Source: Serinus canaria (Eukaryota > Chordata > Aves > Passeriformes > Fringillidae). From it: DNA of 64,000 nt. The notes below the pieces were generated by a model, which made no database searches, was not told where the DNA came from, and saw nothing but the letters and a program-made list of their open reading frames with translations. The translations under genes and the position numbers were made by a program. Each line of letters starts with the position of its first letter. Within the stretch, counting starts at the first letter, position 1. The stretch spans positions 11,149,219 through 11,213,218 of the forward strand of contig NC_066323.1 of the NCBI RefSeq assembly GCF_022539315.1, in the 5' to 3' direction. This document shows positions 14,076 to 29,172 of this stretch, piece after piece.

Positions 14076-14111
14076 GGGGTAGGAGGGGTAGGAGGGGTAG
14101 GAGGGGTAGGA
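14076..14111 (+). repeat. Four-copy 9-bp G-rich minisatellite (G-quadruplex motif)
   Basis: Four exact head-to-tail copies of GGGGTAGGA. Each copy has a GGGG run and the runs are separated by five bases (TAGGA), which satisfies the four-tract G-quadruplex pattern on the plus strand. Because FGF12 is transcribed from the minus strand, the G-rich strand is the DNA template strand and the RNA carries the C-rich complement. It starts about 15 bp after the CR1 relic ends. Confidence 0.95.
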
Positions 14112-17100
14112 GTTCCTTGTGGAGAATTCTCACAAGGTTCACTGATACCACAGGTCATGGCATTCCCATTCCTTCACTCTGGCCTGTTAGTCAGACAGCT
14201 CTTGCTCAGAAGGCAGGTTTGAAATGAAATGCTGTAGCATCTCCCATGTTTTACTCATGCAAGACCACAGTCCTGGAAGAAGCATCATCATCCTGCACCC
14301 TGACAGCAGTCACTGCCTAGATGCAGTGGGTCCAAGAGAGCCTAGGGCCAGGGTTTTCCAAACTTACATGCTTTTCAGATCTATAACTCTTTTCTGTTCG
14401 GACATACAGGTTTAGGCAGTTAATAATGGTAACTGGAATGTGGAAAAATCAGGGTAAGTCTATAAAACTGGGAGAGACTTTCATGCAGCTAATTCTTTAT
14501 ACAGCGCTTTTTTCCTCTGCTCTTCAGCTGCTGCTATTTCCCCTTGGAACAGACCCTTTGTGTCCTTGCTTTCTCTTGTTTTTTTCTAACCCATCTTCAG
14601 TTAAATCTTCCCAATTCAGCTCTCCTTTGAGAGAAGGTTTGAAAGCTGCCTAGCTAAGTGATTTGCTCAAAGTGCTCTGTTTGACAGAGGTGGGCTGGGA
14701 GAGCTGGGAGGAAGGGCAAGCCCCGAGGGGAAGCAGCAAGCAGGTCTTTGGAACCAGTTCAGATTTTGTTAATGAGCCTGGCAGGTAAATGGAAGGAGCC
14801 AAAAGCCTATTTGGCTTATCAGTGAGGACCCTTTCTCACCTCTACTTAATTAGCTACTATTGATTTTCAGGATAAGAAAAATTTCTGTGAGATTCTGAGC
14901 AATTTTAGGGGACACACTAGACTGATGAGAAATTTGGATTCTTCCCCACCCATCACCTAAGATTCCTCTATTTGCATCTTTTCCTCTCCTTGGCTCAAGT
15001 TTCACATTTTTCCAGGGCTGAAGGCACAGGTGGCACGCAGAATGACTGGAGACAGCAGAGAGAGACTGTGCTCTTGAGGGCTGTGTAAGAGGAGTCTGGG
15101 TGAGTTTTGAGCCCATGCAACAGGCAGGATGTTCCTGTGCCCAGTTCATGCAGGTCTGTAGAGGGACCCGTGTCCAAATTGCTGTAGCAAAGCCAGGCTG
15201 CTGAGCCTGCAGAGCCCCTGTCCCCCTCTCCTGGGCTGTGAAAGGTGCTCCTGTGGCTCTGTCACACCATCACAATTAGCTGTGTGTTTTTTCAGGTCAC
15301 AGTCCTTGAAATAACCCAAGTGTCACGGTGAAGCCCAGTGGGGATGGCTTTAGAGCATAGGATCAAGCACTGCCTGCCCTGGGTTATAGATCAGTGGGAT
15401 TTAAGAGGATACAAGGCATGCCAGTATAATTTTGGAGGACTGCACAAGGATTGAAAGAAACCACAACTGTCTTGGTCTTTGTTCTGCCTCCTGGAGAGCT
15501 GTCACTACCCTAACAACCTCAGGGGAATCAGATTGTTGACTCCAGAAAATAGCCTGGCAGTAAGTTACCATGCATCCAGTGCAAACAGCTGGGGAAACTG
15601 GGACAGGGAATGCCACAGAGAGCAAAATTCAACAACACACAAAGGAGAAGGGCTGGCAGATTACCTCAATCCTATCTGCTGAAGAATATTTTTTTTGTCT
15701 ACTCTGAAAGGACCAGCTGCAAGATGAGATGGGAATACTGGGAGTTGACCCAGTCTGGAAGTTGCTGTGCTTTGGTTTTTTACTAACACAAGAAAGCTGA
15801 TTCTGGCTGTGTTTGCCATACTAATGATGAGAGAGGCACCACAAATGACTGAGTTTTGTGAACTCCAAAGCAAAGATTGATATACAGTAACAAAAAATAA
15901 AAAGACAAAAGAGGAAGCTGACAAGACACGCTCTGTTCATTTACTTGTCACGAGTAGTTTGGTTTTTAATTATGCATGCCACTGCCTCACAGGGTGCTGG
16001 GGATCATTTCACCACAGCTTATTCTGGAAAGTAATTTAATTCTCAGTAACAGGAATCCTCGCTGCTTCTCTCTACGGCTGCTAATTCCTCATTTTGAGAC
16101 TGCAACAGGAACTAGCACTGGCATGCAAGTGGACAGGTACTGTGGAAGTCAGGGAAACACATACAGGTGCTACATGGTGCTCACATGTGCTCTCACACAG
16201 TGAGCTACCTATTAGTCAAAAGGGCTGTAAATCCAATTCATTGATCAAAACAGCTACAGCCACTAGAATTTTCCCTTTTTAAATGCACTAAAACATATAT
16301 TTGCATAGGCAAACACATATTACAATGTCTCTGCTCAACAGAAGCCTTGCAGACTTAAACAGTAGATGAATTATACCAATAAACCTAAGATGGCAGTGCT
16401 GCAAACTGAGGGCCCTGCAGTCAGAGAGGAGAGCAGGGATCCTGCTTCTCACCTTCCACCAATCTGAGTCTTCAGCTGGGCCAACAGTGCCTGATGCCAG
16501 GCACTGACTGTCTGGGCAGAACAGAAGGAAAAGCATGCTCTTTGAGCTTTTGATGATTTTTATCATTATCTACAACTAATATTTGGGCTCTATTGAGATC
16601 AAGAGGATATTGATTACTGAATCAAGGGCAGGAGAGAAAGGGAAAAATAATTTCAAAAATCTAGTGACATGATCGTTTCAAATCACTTCCACTGGGAGCT
16701 GTGCTAATGAAAGATGGTGCAACCAGCCGTGCAGAGCTCAGCTCAGTATTGATCCTGACAGATCAGAAAATCCTTTTCATGTCTAAAAGGGCACAAACTG
16801 TCAAAACCATCAAGGACTTCTTCAGACTGTATTTCCCCATTTTTATTTGCCGACAGGGATTCCCAGTTAATATCTGTACTGGATATAGACAAGTCCAGAT
16901 AGAGAATTTTTTTTTGCATGCAAGTTCTTTACTATACATCTTTTACTACACATTACTGAGTTGCCACATCAGATATAGGGTTTCCAATAAAACCTTCCCT
17001 CTCAGAGCAGCACAAGATGCTTCAGAGAGTGTGTAAGTGCTCCCACCAAGGCATTAAAGGTGCAACTTGCCTCGATGAAAATTACCTCTGTACCCCCCAA

Positions 17101-17624
17101 ATTTAAAGGTGGGAATAAACAAAAAGTCACTGAATCAATTCACTTCCTGGGGAAGCCAAATCCACAGCTGTAGCATTTTTGAACCTCCGTGTCCTAGCAC
17201 AAAGCAGTTCATTGCAGAAAAGGAGATTAAACTGATGCATAAAACAGTAATAGATTTAAGGTAATAGAAGGGAAGATAATGTGGCCAATAAAGGGCCATC
17301 ATAAAAAATGTCACACACTGATCAAGGATGGAAAATGACACTGGCACGTCTGCCCTGACATGTTGCATCTGCAAGGACAAAAAAACAAAAAGAAAAAGTG
17401 AATAAATGTTACCACTCCATCAGACCCTGCCATTTGTGTCCACGGGACTGTGACATGGCTCCATGTGGATATCCCCCCTGCAAGGCAGCCCTGATCCTGC
17501 AGAACATGAGGCTGTGTCTGGGAGGTTCTCCTGAGCAGGAGTGGGACGGCTGGATTAACCTCGAGCAGCACGTTTGATGTGCATGGAAACCCTGCCAAGG
17601 CAGCCTGTCACTTATTAAGAGCAT

Positions 17625-17653
17625 TTGTCAAGGTTGTTAAACAACCTTGACAA
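17625..17653. repeat. 29-bp near-perfect palindrome
   Basis: Two 14-base arms, TTGTCAAGGTTGTT and AACAACCTTGACAA, are exact reverse complements separated by a single A. It is the longest tight inverted repeat I noticed in the window. No gene or repeat is recognised around it, so its role, if any, is unknown. Confidence 0.97.
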
Positions 17654-20600
17654 CAAACCCAGAGGCAGCAGCAGCAGAAGGGGGCCTGCAACACTTCCTG
17701 AATCTGCTTTATTAAATGTAGTTTCATTTGATTCTAACATCAAATGAACTGGCTGTGATCTCTCCCATCTGAGGGCTAATAAGAAGGGTTTCAGTATCAG
17801 CCTACACAGGTGGCTGGATGTCTCCCATGAGAAATCTTCCAAAATCCTCCCTGGAAAACACCTACACATACTAGCAGGGCGCTGTGTTTATTCACAGTGC
17901 CTTCAACTCTCCCCCTCTGGCCTTCCATGAGTCGCACAGGGGCTGTGCAAGGAAGATCCTCCATTCCTTTTCAGCCTTTCCATCAGCAGTTGAGGACAGG
18001 CCAAGGGCAGGCCTGATGTTGAGGCCAGATGTGCTCTCTTGGTTGGAAGCAGCCAGGATGGATTAACTTGCCCTACGTGGGAAGGCCTGAAGTGCATTCT
18101 CCGTGACTGTGCACCTGCCCTCTCTCCCCATCCTCACCACAGCTACAGCCAGCCCTGCCCGCCTGAGAAAGGAGGATTTGCGTCTGACTTGGGGACCTCC
18201 ACAGTACATTCACACCTCATTTTCTCAAATAGTTCTTTGGTGAATCTAAAGAATGATAAATAAGCAAAGCGTAGCATAGCCTAAAAAAATTCCAAAGCTT
18301 AAAAGGAACTCCTACCATCATGAAAATGACAATATCTGTGTGCTGTGCAGGGTTCTGTGGGATATCTGGGCCTCCATGCTCTCCCAGGTTTGTGTTCTGC
18401 AGCAGAGACTGGCCACCCCCATCTCATCAGCTGTCCCCAAACTCTCATGCTCATGTGACACCAAGAGCTCCATGGATCAGAATGATTCTCCTGCCACCCC
18501 TTATCACATTGCTATTTTAAGTCTGGAAATCAGCTCCATGACAAGCAGGACAACCCCACACAGGGAGGAGACTATGGAGATGCTCTGGACAAAGACCTAA
18601 GCTGACCTACAGCCTGGAAGACGGGGAGAGAAAAATGGGAGAGGAAAACAGCCCTGACCATGCGAGTAACAGGAAATCAGTCCCAAAGGATTGTCCTAAT
18701 GAATCACACAGCTCCTTCTCCACATAGACTGTTAATTGAGACGATTTTTTGGTTATTTTTCCTTATTTTTTTCCACTTCACAAACAGCTGCTGGCAGTAC
18801 CTATTAAGAGGCTTTTCCCAGCTTTACTTACCCTTTCATGTTCTATTATAAACCTGTCACCAGCAAATAAGGAATGGTTACCTGCCCCCTGACACTCAGG
18901 AAGACCAGGACTCAAAACATATGTGATATAGAATAGATGAAGCAATCATTTCCCTCCAGCAATACAGGGTAGGTTGAGAGTTAATTAATTCACTATTCAT
19001 AAAAACGTTTGCAGTGTCTGGATACATTCAGCTATATTTTACTAGGGATTAATAAATATTGTAACAACAGGAGGCTGTCACTGGTTTAATTAAGGAAATT
19101 ACTGGTATTGTGCTGGTCCACATACACATAGTTGAGTAGCACTTCTACAAAATTCTGAGCATTAGTGTGGATTGTGGCTTGCTATATGAGCTCAGTTCTG
19201 TTCACTTGCATATGCCTGTCCTTGTTTCTCCTCTCAAACACAGCCTGAATGGAACCATTTTCATCAACCACAGACAAGGAAATCAATGCAATATAGAATG
19301 CATGTGAATGGTGACTGAGGAATTGTGTATTTTATGAACAGAAGAGGCGGATGTATTTTTCTAGATAAAGGATCTGTCTGTGTTTGGAACATCCTGTTTG
19401 GGAGAGAAGAGCCACTAAATAATATTCAGTCAAAATGTTCTCCGCTTTGGTTTGCATTTATACAAAAATATTGTTTCTTTATGCAATGTTTGAACGTGAT
19501 GTCTCATTTCTATCCTCTGTAGTCATAAAATTAACACTGCTATTGTGGCCTTTGGCATCTTCTATTATGTCCTTTAAGTTTCGTCTTTTACAGAAACATT
19601 TTGTGGGACTCTGAGCGGATGTTCTGTCGATCTGTATCTAATAAAAGTCAATGACATAGTTATTTGTAATCATGAAAAGCAGACATGAAGAACATGATGT
19701 GTACCCTAACCCACCATTTGTTTCTAGGACACTGATGCCTCATTAGAGGTGAGATCAAAGCACATTATGTCTACATTCCCCACTCTGAGACACACTCCTT
19801 CTTACTTATTTCTGCCCAGTTAAACCACTGCGGTGGTCGGTGGGTAATCCACAGCCTCCATCAACCACAGGTCAGATGGCAAGGGGAACCAGCTGGCTTT
19901 TCTTAGATTTGTGGCTATCATTGTTGAAGACTTCGCACATACCAAGTTTCACCCTGGCAGGTAACACCAACACCTGCATGCAGATGGGTGTAGATCCACC
20001 ACAGAGCAGAAAGGCCTCCAGGAGAAATGGGACAGAAATCACGACCTTCAGCCAAGCTTAACAGGCAGCCTGGTACAGAAAAACCTGCAGGACCCTTCTC
20101 ACAATGCACACAGGGCTAAAAATAAGAGAGATTATGGACTTCTGAGGGCTTTTCCATCCCCAGACACTCTGAAGATCAAAGGCTGAGCTATCTCCTCCCT
20201 GGGCAGGAAGAGGAACAATGTTCATGTCAGTGATGAATCAGCCATGAAAAGAGATACTTTTCTGTTTTGCTGACCTTTATTATGGATGAGGGGAAAATGC
20301 AGGATGAAAAATTATTCTTCTTGACATACAACTAAATAAACATCTTTGTGTTTAAAAAGTTTTTGTTTTCTTTATGCCTTTAAGCTTGGACAATTTAAAA
20401 CTAGCCAGAGTGTATCACGACTGGAAAATGTTTTTGCCATGCGCAACGAATCTAAAACAACACTGGGCTCGTTAAATTGCCAGAATTTTAGGCGTGGCTT
20501 CAAGAGAGACCTGCAAAAACAAGTGCTACACACCTGGGCCAAAATGCTGCAGAAATCTCAGGGTTCAGTATATGGGAAGTCCACATTCATATACTACAAA

Positions 20601-23600
20601 TGAGAACTATACTAATTCTGTATAGCAGCAGCTCTGCAGAATCAAAGCATTTCTCTCAGTTTACACTTGATCACTATCACTATAATGGAACAGCAACTCT
20701 TTAAACAGCTTTTACATTCTCCAAGAACTCACATTTCACTCCTGTCTGCTCACTTCCCACTTAGATTTCAAATCCAGGAGCATGAGCTGAGTACAGATGG
20801 ATGTGTGCAAGCCAGCTGCTCCAGTTTTGGGGGGTGTTGAAGGATGACCCAGTGCAATGTGAATTTCCATCTCCCAGAAGTGCAAGTGGAGCTCACACCA
20901 AAGGGAGAAGCAGGAGGGCTCTTCCCATCTGACCACAGTGGAAAAAGCCACAGCAGCTCCACAGGAGGCCCCATCCCATTGTGCTGGGGGACAGAGATGG
21001 TGTGAAGGGCCAGTTTAGTCAGGTACAGCACAGAGCAGAGACACAACTAGGTAGTGGGTCCCTACTAAGATCATTTGGGGTAAGATTTTTCTCACACATT
21101 AAGTAAAACAAGCTCTTCACATCTCTTTATCCAAAAGTCCATAGCAGTTTGATACACTCCTTGTGCTCTAAACATCTCCTTTTACAAGGAGGCTCTAAAT
21201 CCAAGGACTGGATCAAGCCTCAGGACAAGGACTGAATCACTGATGATCCAAAGTAACTTCTTTTACTCATTTGAGGTCATCAAACCATTTTTCTCTTCCA
21301 TTTTGTCCATTCACTTGAATGTTTTATATAACTCTCATTTTCACCAAGTGGGAGTTCTAGGCTCTTTATGACTTCTTTTTAATCTTGCATTTTAAAAAGG
21401 AAAGTAGTTTTAATGGAGAACTGGGATTCTTGGCTAGCAGCGGATGAGAAGGAATAGAGCACCCAGAGGGGCTGGTAAGATGGCAATGCAGGGAGCAAAC
21501 ACACGTCCCATCCCAAAGGATCAATCACTGGCAGTAATTCTGGGGACTTCAGGAGTAGTAAAATGTCTCCTGATACCTCTATGAAAATTACAGGAATCTC
21601 CTGTTATTTGGGCAGTGGCATTAACATGAATGACATAACACATATGCACAAAGTGACACAAGACCCAATCTACAGTTTATCCTGCCCCAAGGCAGGGAGA
21701 GAGGAGCTGCCTGCCCTCCAGGCTTAGCAAGAGGGACTGGTGGAGTGGTGTAGACCCTTGCCAACCCTTGCTGTGTGCTAAAGGCATTGCCAGCCCACCA
21801 TCCCAGGACATGGCAAGTGTCCTGCTGCCAGGACAGCACTTCACTCTGCCACTTGGTTTAACCTTGGAAGGAGAGGGAGCCCCAGGTTAAAAAGAGAAAA
21901 ATCTATTGCAACAGCTTCTGCAGTAACAAAAGGTAATTTCAAATAATAAATAACATCCGGAAATTGTGTGCCACTTCAGTGATGCTCTGCTTGGTAATTT
22001 GCACCAGGTATTGCTCACAGGGGGATGAAAGATTAACAGCTCCAGTTTATTGAGGCTAGACTTCAGGATGTGTCTATTTGCCTCCCCAGGCACCAGCAGT
22101 GGCCATAACTAGGGAAGACAACATTGTTCCTCCAGAACAGTCAACAAGTTTTTGTTTTTCAGTGTTTCTATCTCAGCCTTGACTTTAGAGTCTCAGTGCA
22201 CAACACTGTCCCTTCCTAATACCATCTGAAAACGGGATCTGCAGATAAAACTGAAAATATAGGAAGTTCCCTTTATTCTCCAGTTTTCATGGGAAAAAAA
22301 AAAAGTCTTGAAATAGCTAAGGAAGAAGAGGAAAGTAATCCCAAAGACTATTCCAAACTGCATTGTTTAAACTTACATTTCCTTGACATGAAAACCCAGA
22401 AAAAACCCCCTTGGGCTAGTTTTCTTTACTGACAGCCAAAATTGATTTTAGACTAATTCTCTATATGTAAATGAAGTAATTAAAATCTCCTGTTCATTGC
22501 AATTAGTATTTTATTGTATTTTTCTAATAAGCCAGGCCTTTGAGTCCTGCAAGAGGAAGAGGTGATGGATAGGAAAGATGAAGGAGTTTTATGCTTCAAA
22601 TGCTTCACTAAAGTATCTCAAACTGAGGTACAATGAGATCCAACTATAAATCCTCAGCCACATCTCAAAGGAGTACGATCTAAATTAGTTTAGCAGCTCA
22701 TTTTCCATACAAAAATTTTGCTTCTACCTTTCTTTCACTTTTCTCTTCAGCCTTAAGAAATATAAAATGTTGCACAAGATTAAGTTGCAGTAATACTTTG
22801 GATCCAAAGAGGCGGTGGATGCTAAACAATCACGACACAAGACTGGGACTGAACCAACAGCCTTGCTGGGAAAAGTTTCTTCTTCTGGAAATGTCTGGAA
22901 TGTTCTCAGTTCAAAGCAGGGTAAGATATTGATGTATTAAGCAGTCAAAAAAAAATCAGGAAGGGGAGAAATGAAAGTGGAATCTGTCATAGCAGAAAGG
23001 ACATATTCAATCAAATCATAATGTTATGACATATCAATGTCAAAATGAAAACTTTGTTTCACTTCATCTAATTGAAATATTGTAACATCTCATCAATTTG
23101 TCATTTTCCCTTTGAAAAAGTCTGGTTCTGTGAAACTCAGATTTGCCAACTAGAAAATGTATTAGATAAAAGTGTTGAAGTAGCTGCCTGCACCCCTACT
23201 CAGACCTGTGACATGCCGTGAGCACAGCTTCACAAGGCACTGATGCCTGTAACCTTCAGATTGTTTCAGTTCCCATGGATCTGCTTAAACTGCGAGCTTA
23301 AAATAGGCTCTTGCACTTTTGCAGCATCTATTGTCCCAACATTCCTCATAAATTACACACTGAAATGCATCCCTGCTGGATGGAACATGACAGTAACACA
23401 TACTTTCATCTGTGGTGTGGTCACTTGTACCTTATCAGGCCATTTGCAGTTGAAGTGCCAGCTGATCAGCATGTTGAACATTTATGTAAGCTGGGACAAC
23501 AGGGCATCTGTTTTCATCATACCCAGGATAATATAATTATATTCTGTGAATATGTTGTATTCCATTTGTGTCCCTTACTAAACCCAAGGCTGCCTGTAAA

Positions 23601-26600
23601 ACGAATGGAGCCTGTGTTAATATTGTATGACACAGAACATTAACAACAGAGAGAACAATTTCTCTGTATCCTATACAGACTGATTCCGAGACAAAGTTTT
23701 CAAAAGCCAGTCTGGCAAATACAACATCCTTTTAGTGTGTATTGTAAAAAGGCAATAAATTACAAACATCAATATGGATAGTAGAAATTGGAGCCTGTGG
23801 GGCAATCTTGTACTGAATTAAAACAAATATCTCCTTGACTACAGCTGAGGGAAACAGCACTGGCATCATATTTCATTTTAATAGACTGCAGAGAGGTTTG
23901 CCAGGGGAGAAATCAAAGTGACTTGATTATCCCATCGTGTTAACTAACATCTTATCACACTCAGGCTCTGTCCCTAAACCAATTTAAAACCCTGCCATAA
24001 GAGGTTTTCAAAACAGAGATCTGGGCCAAAAAGCATTCAGAATAAACCCTCTGCTTTCACTCTTCATCCCATGTGTTACAGACTCCAGGTAGCTTTAGGT
24101 TCTGTAGCGGAAAGAGGGCAGAGGAAAGGCAGTAAAACAAGGTATATTAATGCAGGCCCTGATGCTGGCAGCCTGAATTCAATCAAAATTCTGTTGCTCG
24201 GGATGCTGTGAGGACCTGGCCGCAGAGTTTGACCAAGGTTCTGTCCAAAACCTCGCAACATCTTTGATTAAAGCTCTCCACCACCTCCTCACAATGCTTT
24301 TGTTTTGTGTCTTCTGACTTCCTTTGACCTCTAGGCCAATTGCAAACCCAGAGCAGAAAATGGACTTAGGCAACCTCTCTGCGGCTCACCTGCCTGATGC
24401 ACAGATAAACCACTCTGCCTTGTAGTTCTCAGGGGCTGGTGGCTGAGATTCACAAAGTGGTGCAGCTGCACAGGCTGGGCTTGTTTCTCCAGGGGCCTGA
24501 TGGACCTCTACAGCAGGAGCAAGAGAAGAACTCTGTGTGCTCAGCTGGCCACCAGAAGCAGATATTCATGAAGGAGCAGCTCACTGTTCTTCAGTGGAAC
24601 TCCCCAAGCCATTCAGTTTTGATGCATTTGTACAGCAAAACCCAAGGAAGAGTTTTGTGATGACGAGAAGCAGTAAAAAAGATATTGCTAAAAAAATTAG
24701 CATTTGACAATCAGTTTTAGAGGACAAAAGGCAGAGTTATGAAATGATATTTCCCTTCAAGAGGGAAGAAAGAAATAAGGAGAGAAAAAGCTTGACACTC
24801 AGACACTGAGATTTTTCATACCCTGCAATCTGTAACTCAAGAAATTAGCTTCTTCTCACAAATTAACATCTTCACTTGCCTATTTTTTCCCCCAGAAAAA
24901 CTTCACTTTGCCTTTTTCAGACAGCTCGGCTCCTTTTGCCACTGGCTAGACCTGACTCTGAGGAAGCAGGAGGGAGCCAGGGCACAGGTGGTTCCTCTAT
25001 GCCACATCCTGTCAGCTCATGTACAGAAAAGACAGGATATGTGCCAGCTTCCATCACCATCTTTCTATACATCTATTTTGGTTCTTATGCAGCACTCATA
25101 ACCATGACAACTGCCTGCCCAAACTATCAGACATATGCAGAAGCTGTCTGGTTGTCTTGGCAGCAATGTTCCCAAAGTGGAGACCAAGAAGGAAGGAGAG
25201 CCCAGGCTGAGCTCCCCAAAATGCCCTGCACACCTCAGCCCATTTAACGAGGAAAGTGAGTGGAAACAACTCTGCTTTCCCACTGATGTTACCCCACTGC
25301 AACACTGGGTCCCTGTGGCAAGAAGCAAGTCATGAGCTACTGTCACAGCAAAGCACTTCCAAAGCTTTTGTGCAGCCTTAGTTCAGCTTATCACCATGAC
25401 CAGGATGACTAATGGAATCTCCTTCTTGCAGAATGTTTTGGAAAATATGGGAGCAGGCCAGGACCAAGGTCTCTTCACAGTAATTGGAAATGGGGAAGTA
25501 CCCTATATTAGGTCACATCCTGATCTCTAGTAGTTAGTGAATGCCTTAAAGCTCAAATCATTTTCACAGTATCTCATGATAAGTCACTGAGGAGTCCATA
25601 GCTCTTTCTTACTCCAGCTCATAAGCTGAAGATGGACTTGCAGAGAGCCTGAAACATTCTCCCTGTAGAGTTAGACAGCTCCTCAACTGCTGAAAACTCA
25701 CAGTCCCTTCTCTTTGCTACAGCCATTGCCCCTCTTCTACTATCACATTTTCACACAGATCCTATTGGAACACCAAAACTCATAGTAAGTCAATGTTTCC
25801 TATATCAAGGCAGAACAAACGCAACTCAATAAACTGTCAAGAAACTGAGCAAGGAAGGTTGTACATGACTAGGAGGGATAAACTTGTTTTGTCCCACACT
25901 TTCTCTTCCCTCTATTGAGCAAGGAGAGACTAAACTGACATATGGGCTCCAGGACTGATTGGTTCAATACGCTTGAGAAGAGCACATAGGTATGCAGGAC
26001 AACACCTGTTGGGGATGAATTTCTTCACCACCACTGAGAAAAGTGAGAAATTCTATCTTGCAAGCCTTAGATGGACTTGATAAATGGCCTGGAGTTGCTA
26101 TCCTGAATGTTCTCAGTTAGATTTGCTGGCACAGCCTATGCTGTCAGAGAGGACATTTTAGAAAATGGGGTGGTGATCCATCAGTTTGGCACTGCCACAA
26201 ATTTTGCTCAAATCCGAGCTGGGAGGTGGAAGAGTGGGCCAGGCGACGAGGCTGAGGTGTGACAGTGCTGGGACTACCCGCACACAGCACGGGTTTTGCT
26301 GCACACACATCTTGGGACCTGCTTTCCACTCTGTGATTATGTTCAGACCCTTCTGAATACAGAACAGACCCAGGGCATGAACTACCAGGGTACTTCTGGT
26401 GTTCTGCACTCTCTTAGGTCCCATTTATCTAATGGTGTTCATCCGTGCAGTGCTGATGCCTCAGAATTACATTGCATTACTGAATTTTGCTGTTGTAGGT
26501 GAAACTATTATTAAGGTTGTCTCACAAATCCCGTGATAACACTGTTTTCACACGCTTCTAACTTTGCCAAGTTTTAACCATTAAACTGATAATTTCAACT

Positions 26601-29148
26601 ATTTCAAGATGAATTCACCTGGAAACTTTCAGCGATGACAGCTCAGACATTTACGGGAAAAATATAAGAAAAATATGTTAATTCTGGTGAAGTTTTCCTG
26701 CAGAAACATCCCTCATCCTCATTCTTCAGAGTAAAGAATATTCACCCAAGCTTTAGCTAAGCTGATGATCTGTGAAAATGAGCAGTTCACACATGAGTAC
26801 AGGGTAGATGTGCTATAGTTCAAGAGCTGTTATTTCCTACTGATTCTGTCCAAACTGAATGCATTCCAGTGAACAAATTCCTGGCAATTTCAACTCTGGA
26901 TGCTTACAGGCTGTGCCAGGACTGCTTTGAATTGACAGCAGAGAGATTTCTTTTCATCTATCTTCTCTGCTGGATCCTGACAAAATGGATGAGTTGGCCA
27001 ATTTGAATACAAATGAGAGAAAGTTGGACCACCAACCAGAGAGACAAAAGGAAATGTGTGAAAAGGAATAAGGCAGGAGGCAAGCTGGGACTCAATGGGC
27101 ACGGATCAATAAAAGGAGACTAAGATTAATCAATTTCAGAGAGTAAGCTGAAGGAAGAATTAGTACAGACTCCTAAGGACAAGACACCAGACCAGTGGTC
27201 AGGCAGGGCTGTGCTGGAAGGGAAGACCACTGTCTCCCTTACTCCATGGACCACGGATGCTTTCAATGAACTGGAGCACTTTCCCCAGGAGACACCCGAA
27301 CAACCCCATCCCAATATACCCTTCTTTCTGCCTGGTGGTCCTAGGGACTTGTTCCAACACTTGATCCACTGGATATTTATTTACATAAAGTGGAAGCATG
27401 CAACCTAAGTACCAGGTCCCAAACTCTGCTGTTTCACAGGTTCTGCTTGGAGATGCAAGTCTGGATGCACTCAGTAAACAAGGATCTACCTTATCCTGGT
27501 AATAAGCAACCCAGCAAGTAAGGGAAGACTCTCATATGCATCTCCTCAAGATTTTGGCTTTAATCTAGTCTTGCAAAATCTTTTTCCATGTCAGGTAAAA
27601 TAAGAAATGCAGTGTGAATTCTCATCAATTCACATAACAGCATCAGATATCAAAGACGGGAGCAACACATCTTTAAAATATCTATTTACCTACAAGAATG
27701 ACAGTGAACCTTTACACAAGCTTCTGGGGAGGAAGTCCAGAATCCACACATTGTTTTCCCACCCATAAAAGCAAGCCAGGACAAAGCCCATCACTGCTGC
27801 TCACAATTCAGGACCTTACCAAGGGAACATCACTACAGCTTCCTCTGGCACCGCACATTTTGCCATCCAGCCCCTTACACACTCCCAACACAGAAATGAA
27901 CAGCAGAATACTCCCAGCTAAACCTGACATCTTATTTTCTGCATTTTCTGTCTTCCCTGGCTCTTTTCCTACACAATTAACTCACCAGGTGGATATATTA
28001 GCAAGAGGAAGAAAAACAAACCAAGCTGACTTAAGTACAGTAAGTAGAGCAGGAAATCGGTACCCATAAGCTCAGCAACTTGCAGAATATTAATCACAAA
28101 GCTAGAAGTGAGACAAAAACATCATAAACATCTGCATTTCTCAGCAAAGAGTGACGGAGCCACAGAAGATGCAAAGAGATGAGCAGGTGATTTACTACAT
28201 TTAGCTTTGGGAAAAATTAAGCCCATCTCTTGGCAAAGGTGTGCCACGGGCACAAAGGGCACTCGCTGGGCACCCAGGTGTGTCCAGGAGACAGTCAGGG
28301 CATGGCTGGAAAAAACCCCTCAGTGATACATATGTTTAACCACAGGAAAACAACCTCAGCCATTTACAGAAGCTTCCATTGCAGTGGCCTTTGGTAGCAC
28401 CATGATCCATGGTTTATAATTTCCTTGCTTTTGCCTGTTCTAATTCACAGGCAGCATCCTACAGAGGCACATTTATAAACACTTCTGCAATTTTCCAAGG
28501 GAATACTTAGAGGGTGTTGGTCATTTATAATTTGCTTCTCTCAATGTCATTAATAAATTACTTCCATTTAAAAACCAATCTCACCATAACTGGACTTTTG
28601 GCAATAAAAAATGACTGTTCTAAGACAGAGGTAAATTACTGGAGGGAAAGTACCCTCCTAGTTCACCACTGCCCCGTTCCTGGCAATATCTCATCATCTC
28701 TTTCACGAGTTCATCAAGTTTCACTTTTAAATGAGTTATTGGATTGGATTCACTGCCAGGCAGTGACCATTTGTTCTTGTGCCAGCTTTGGCCTTCAGCA
28801 TAAACACTGCTGGTATTTACCCCCTCGTGGTAATTTATACAGTAATTAGAATGCATTTTCATCTTCCATTTTACTGGGGACTAAACAAATCAGTTGAAAG
28901 CAAATCATATGAAAATACTCTCTCTGAATTTGCTCAGCTCAACCTTTTTTAATACACCTAATTCACACACAAGTAAGACTGAGTGTCTGTGGTGATTTTT
29001 TAGCATTTCAGTATGTGTTCAACTCTCTGTGGCTGATCTGTGCCTATGTGGCATTTTCTGGGTTGCACTCCCTTAACGGATCACAGTTCTACAGCAAACT
29101 TAAGACTGCAAATTCTATTACTAGGCCAAATTCTTTAATATTTATATA

Positions 29149-29172
29149 ACACATATATAAACACATATATAA
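29149..29172 (+). repeat. 12-bp tandem duplication, AT rich
   Basis: Two exact copies of ACACATATATAA. It sits at the start of an AT-rich, pyrimidine-rich stretch. Confidence 0.95.

Noticed and set aside
23243..23643. Two overlapping frames of 97 and 110 codons
   Set aside because: No homology recognised; could be conserved non-coding sequence but nothing in the bases alone shows it.
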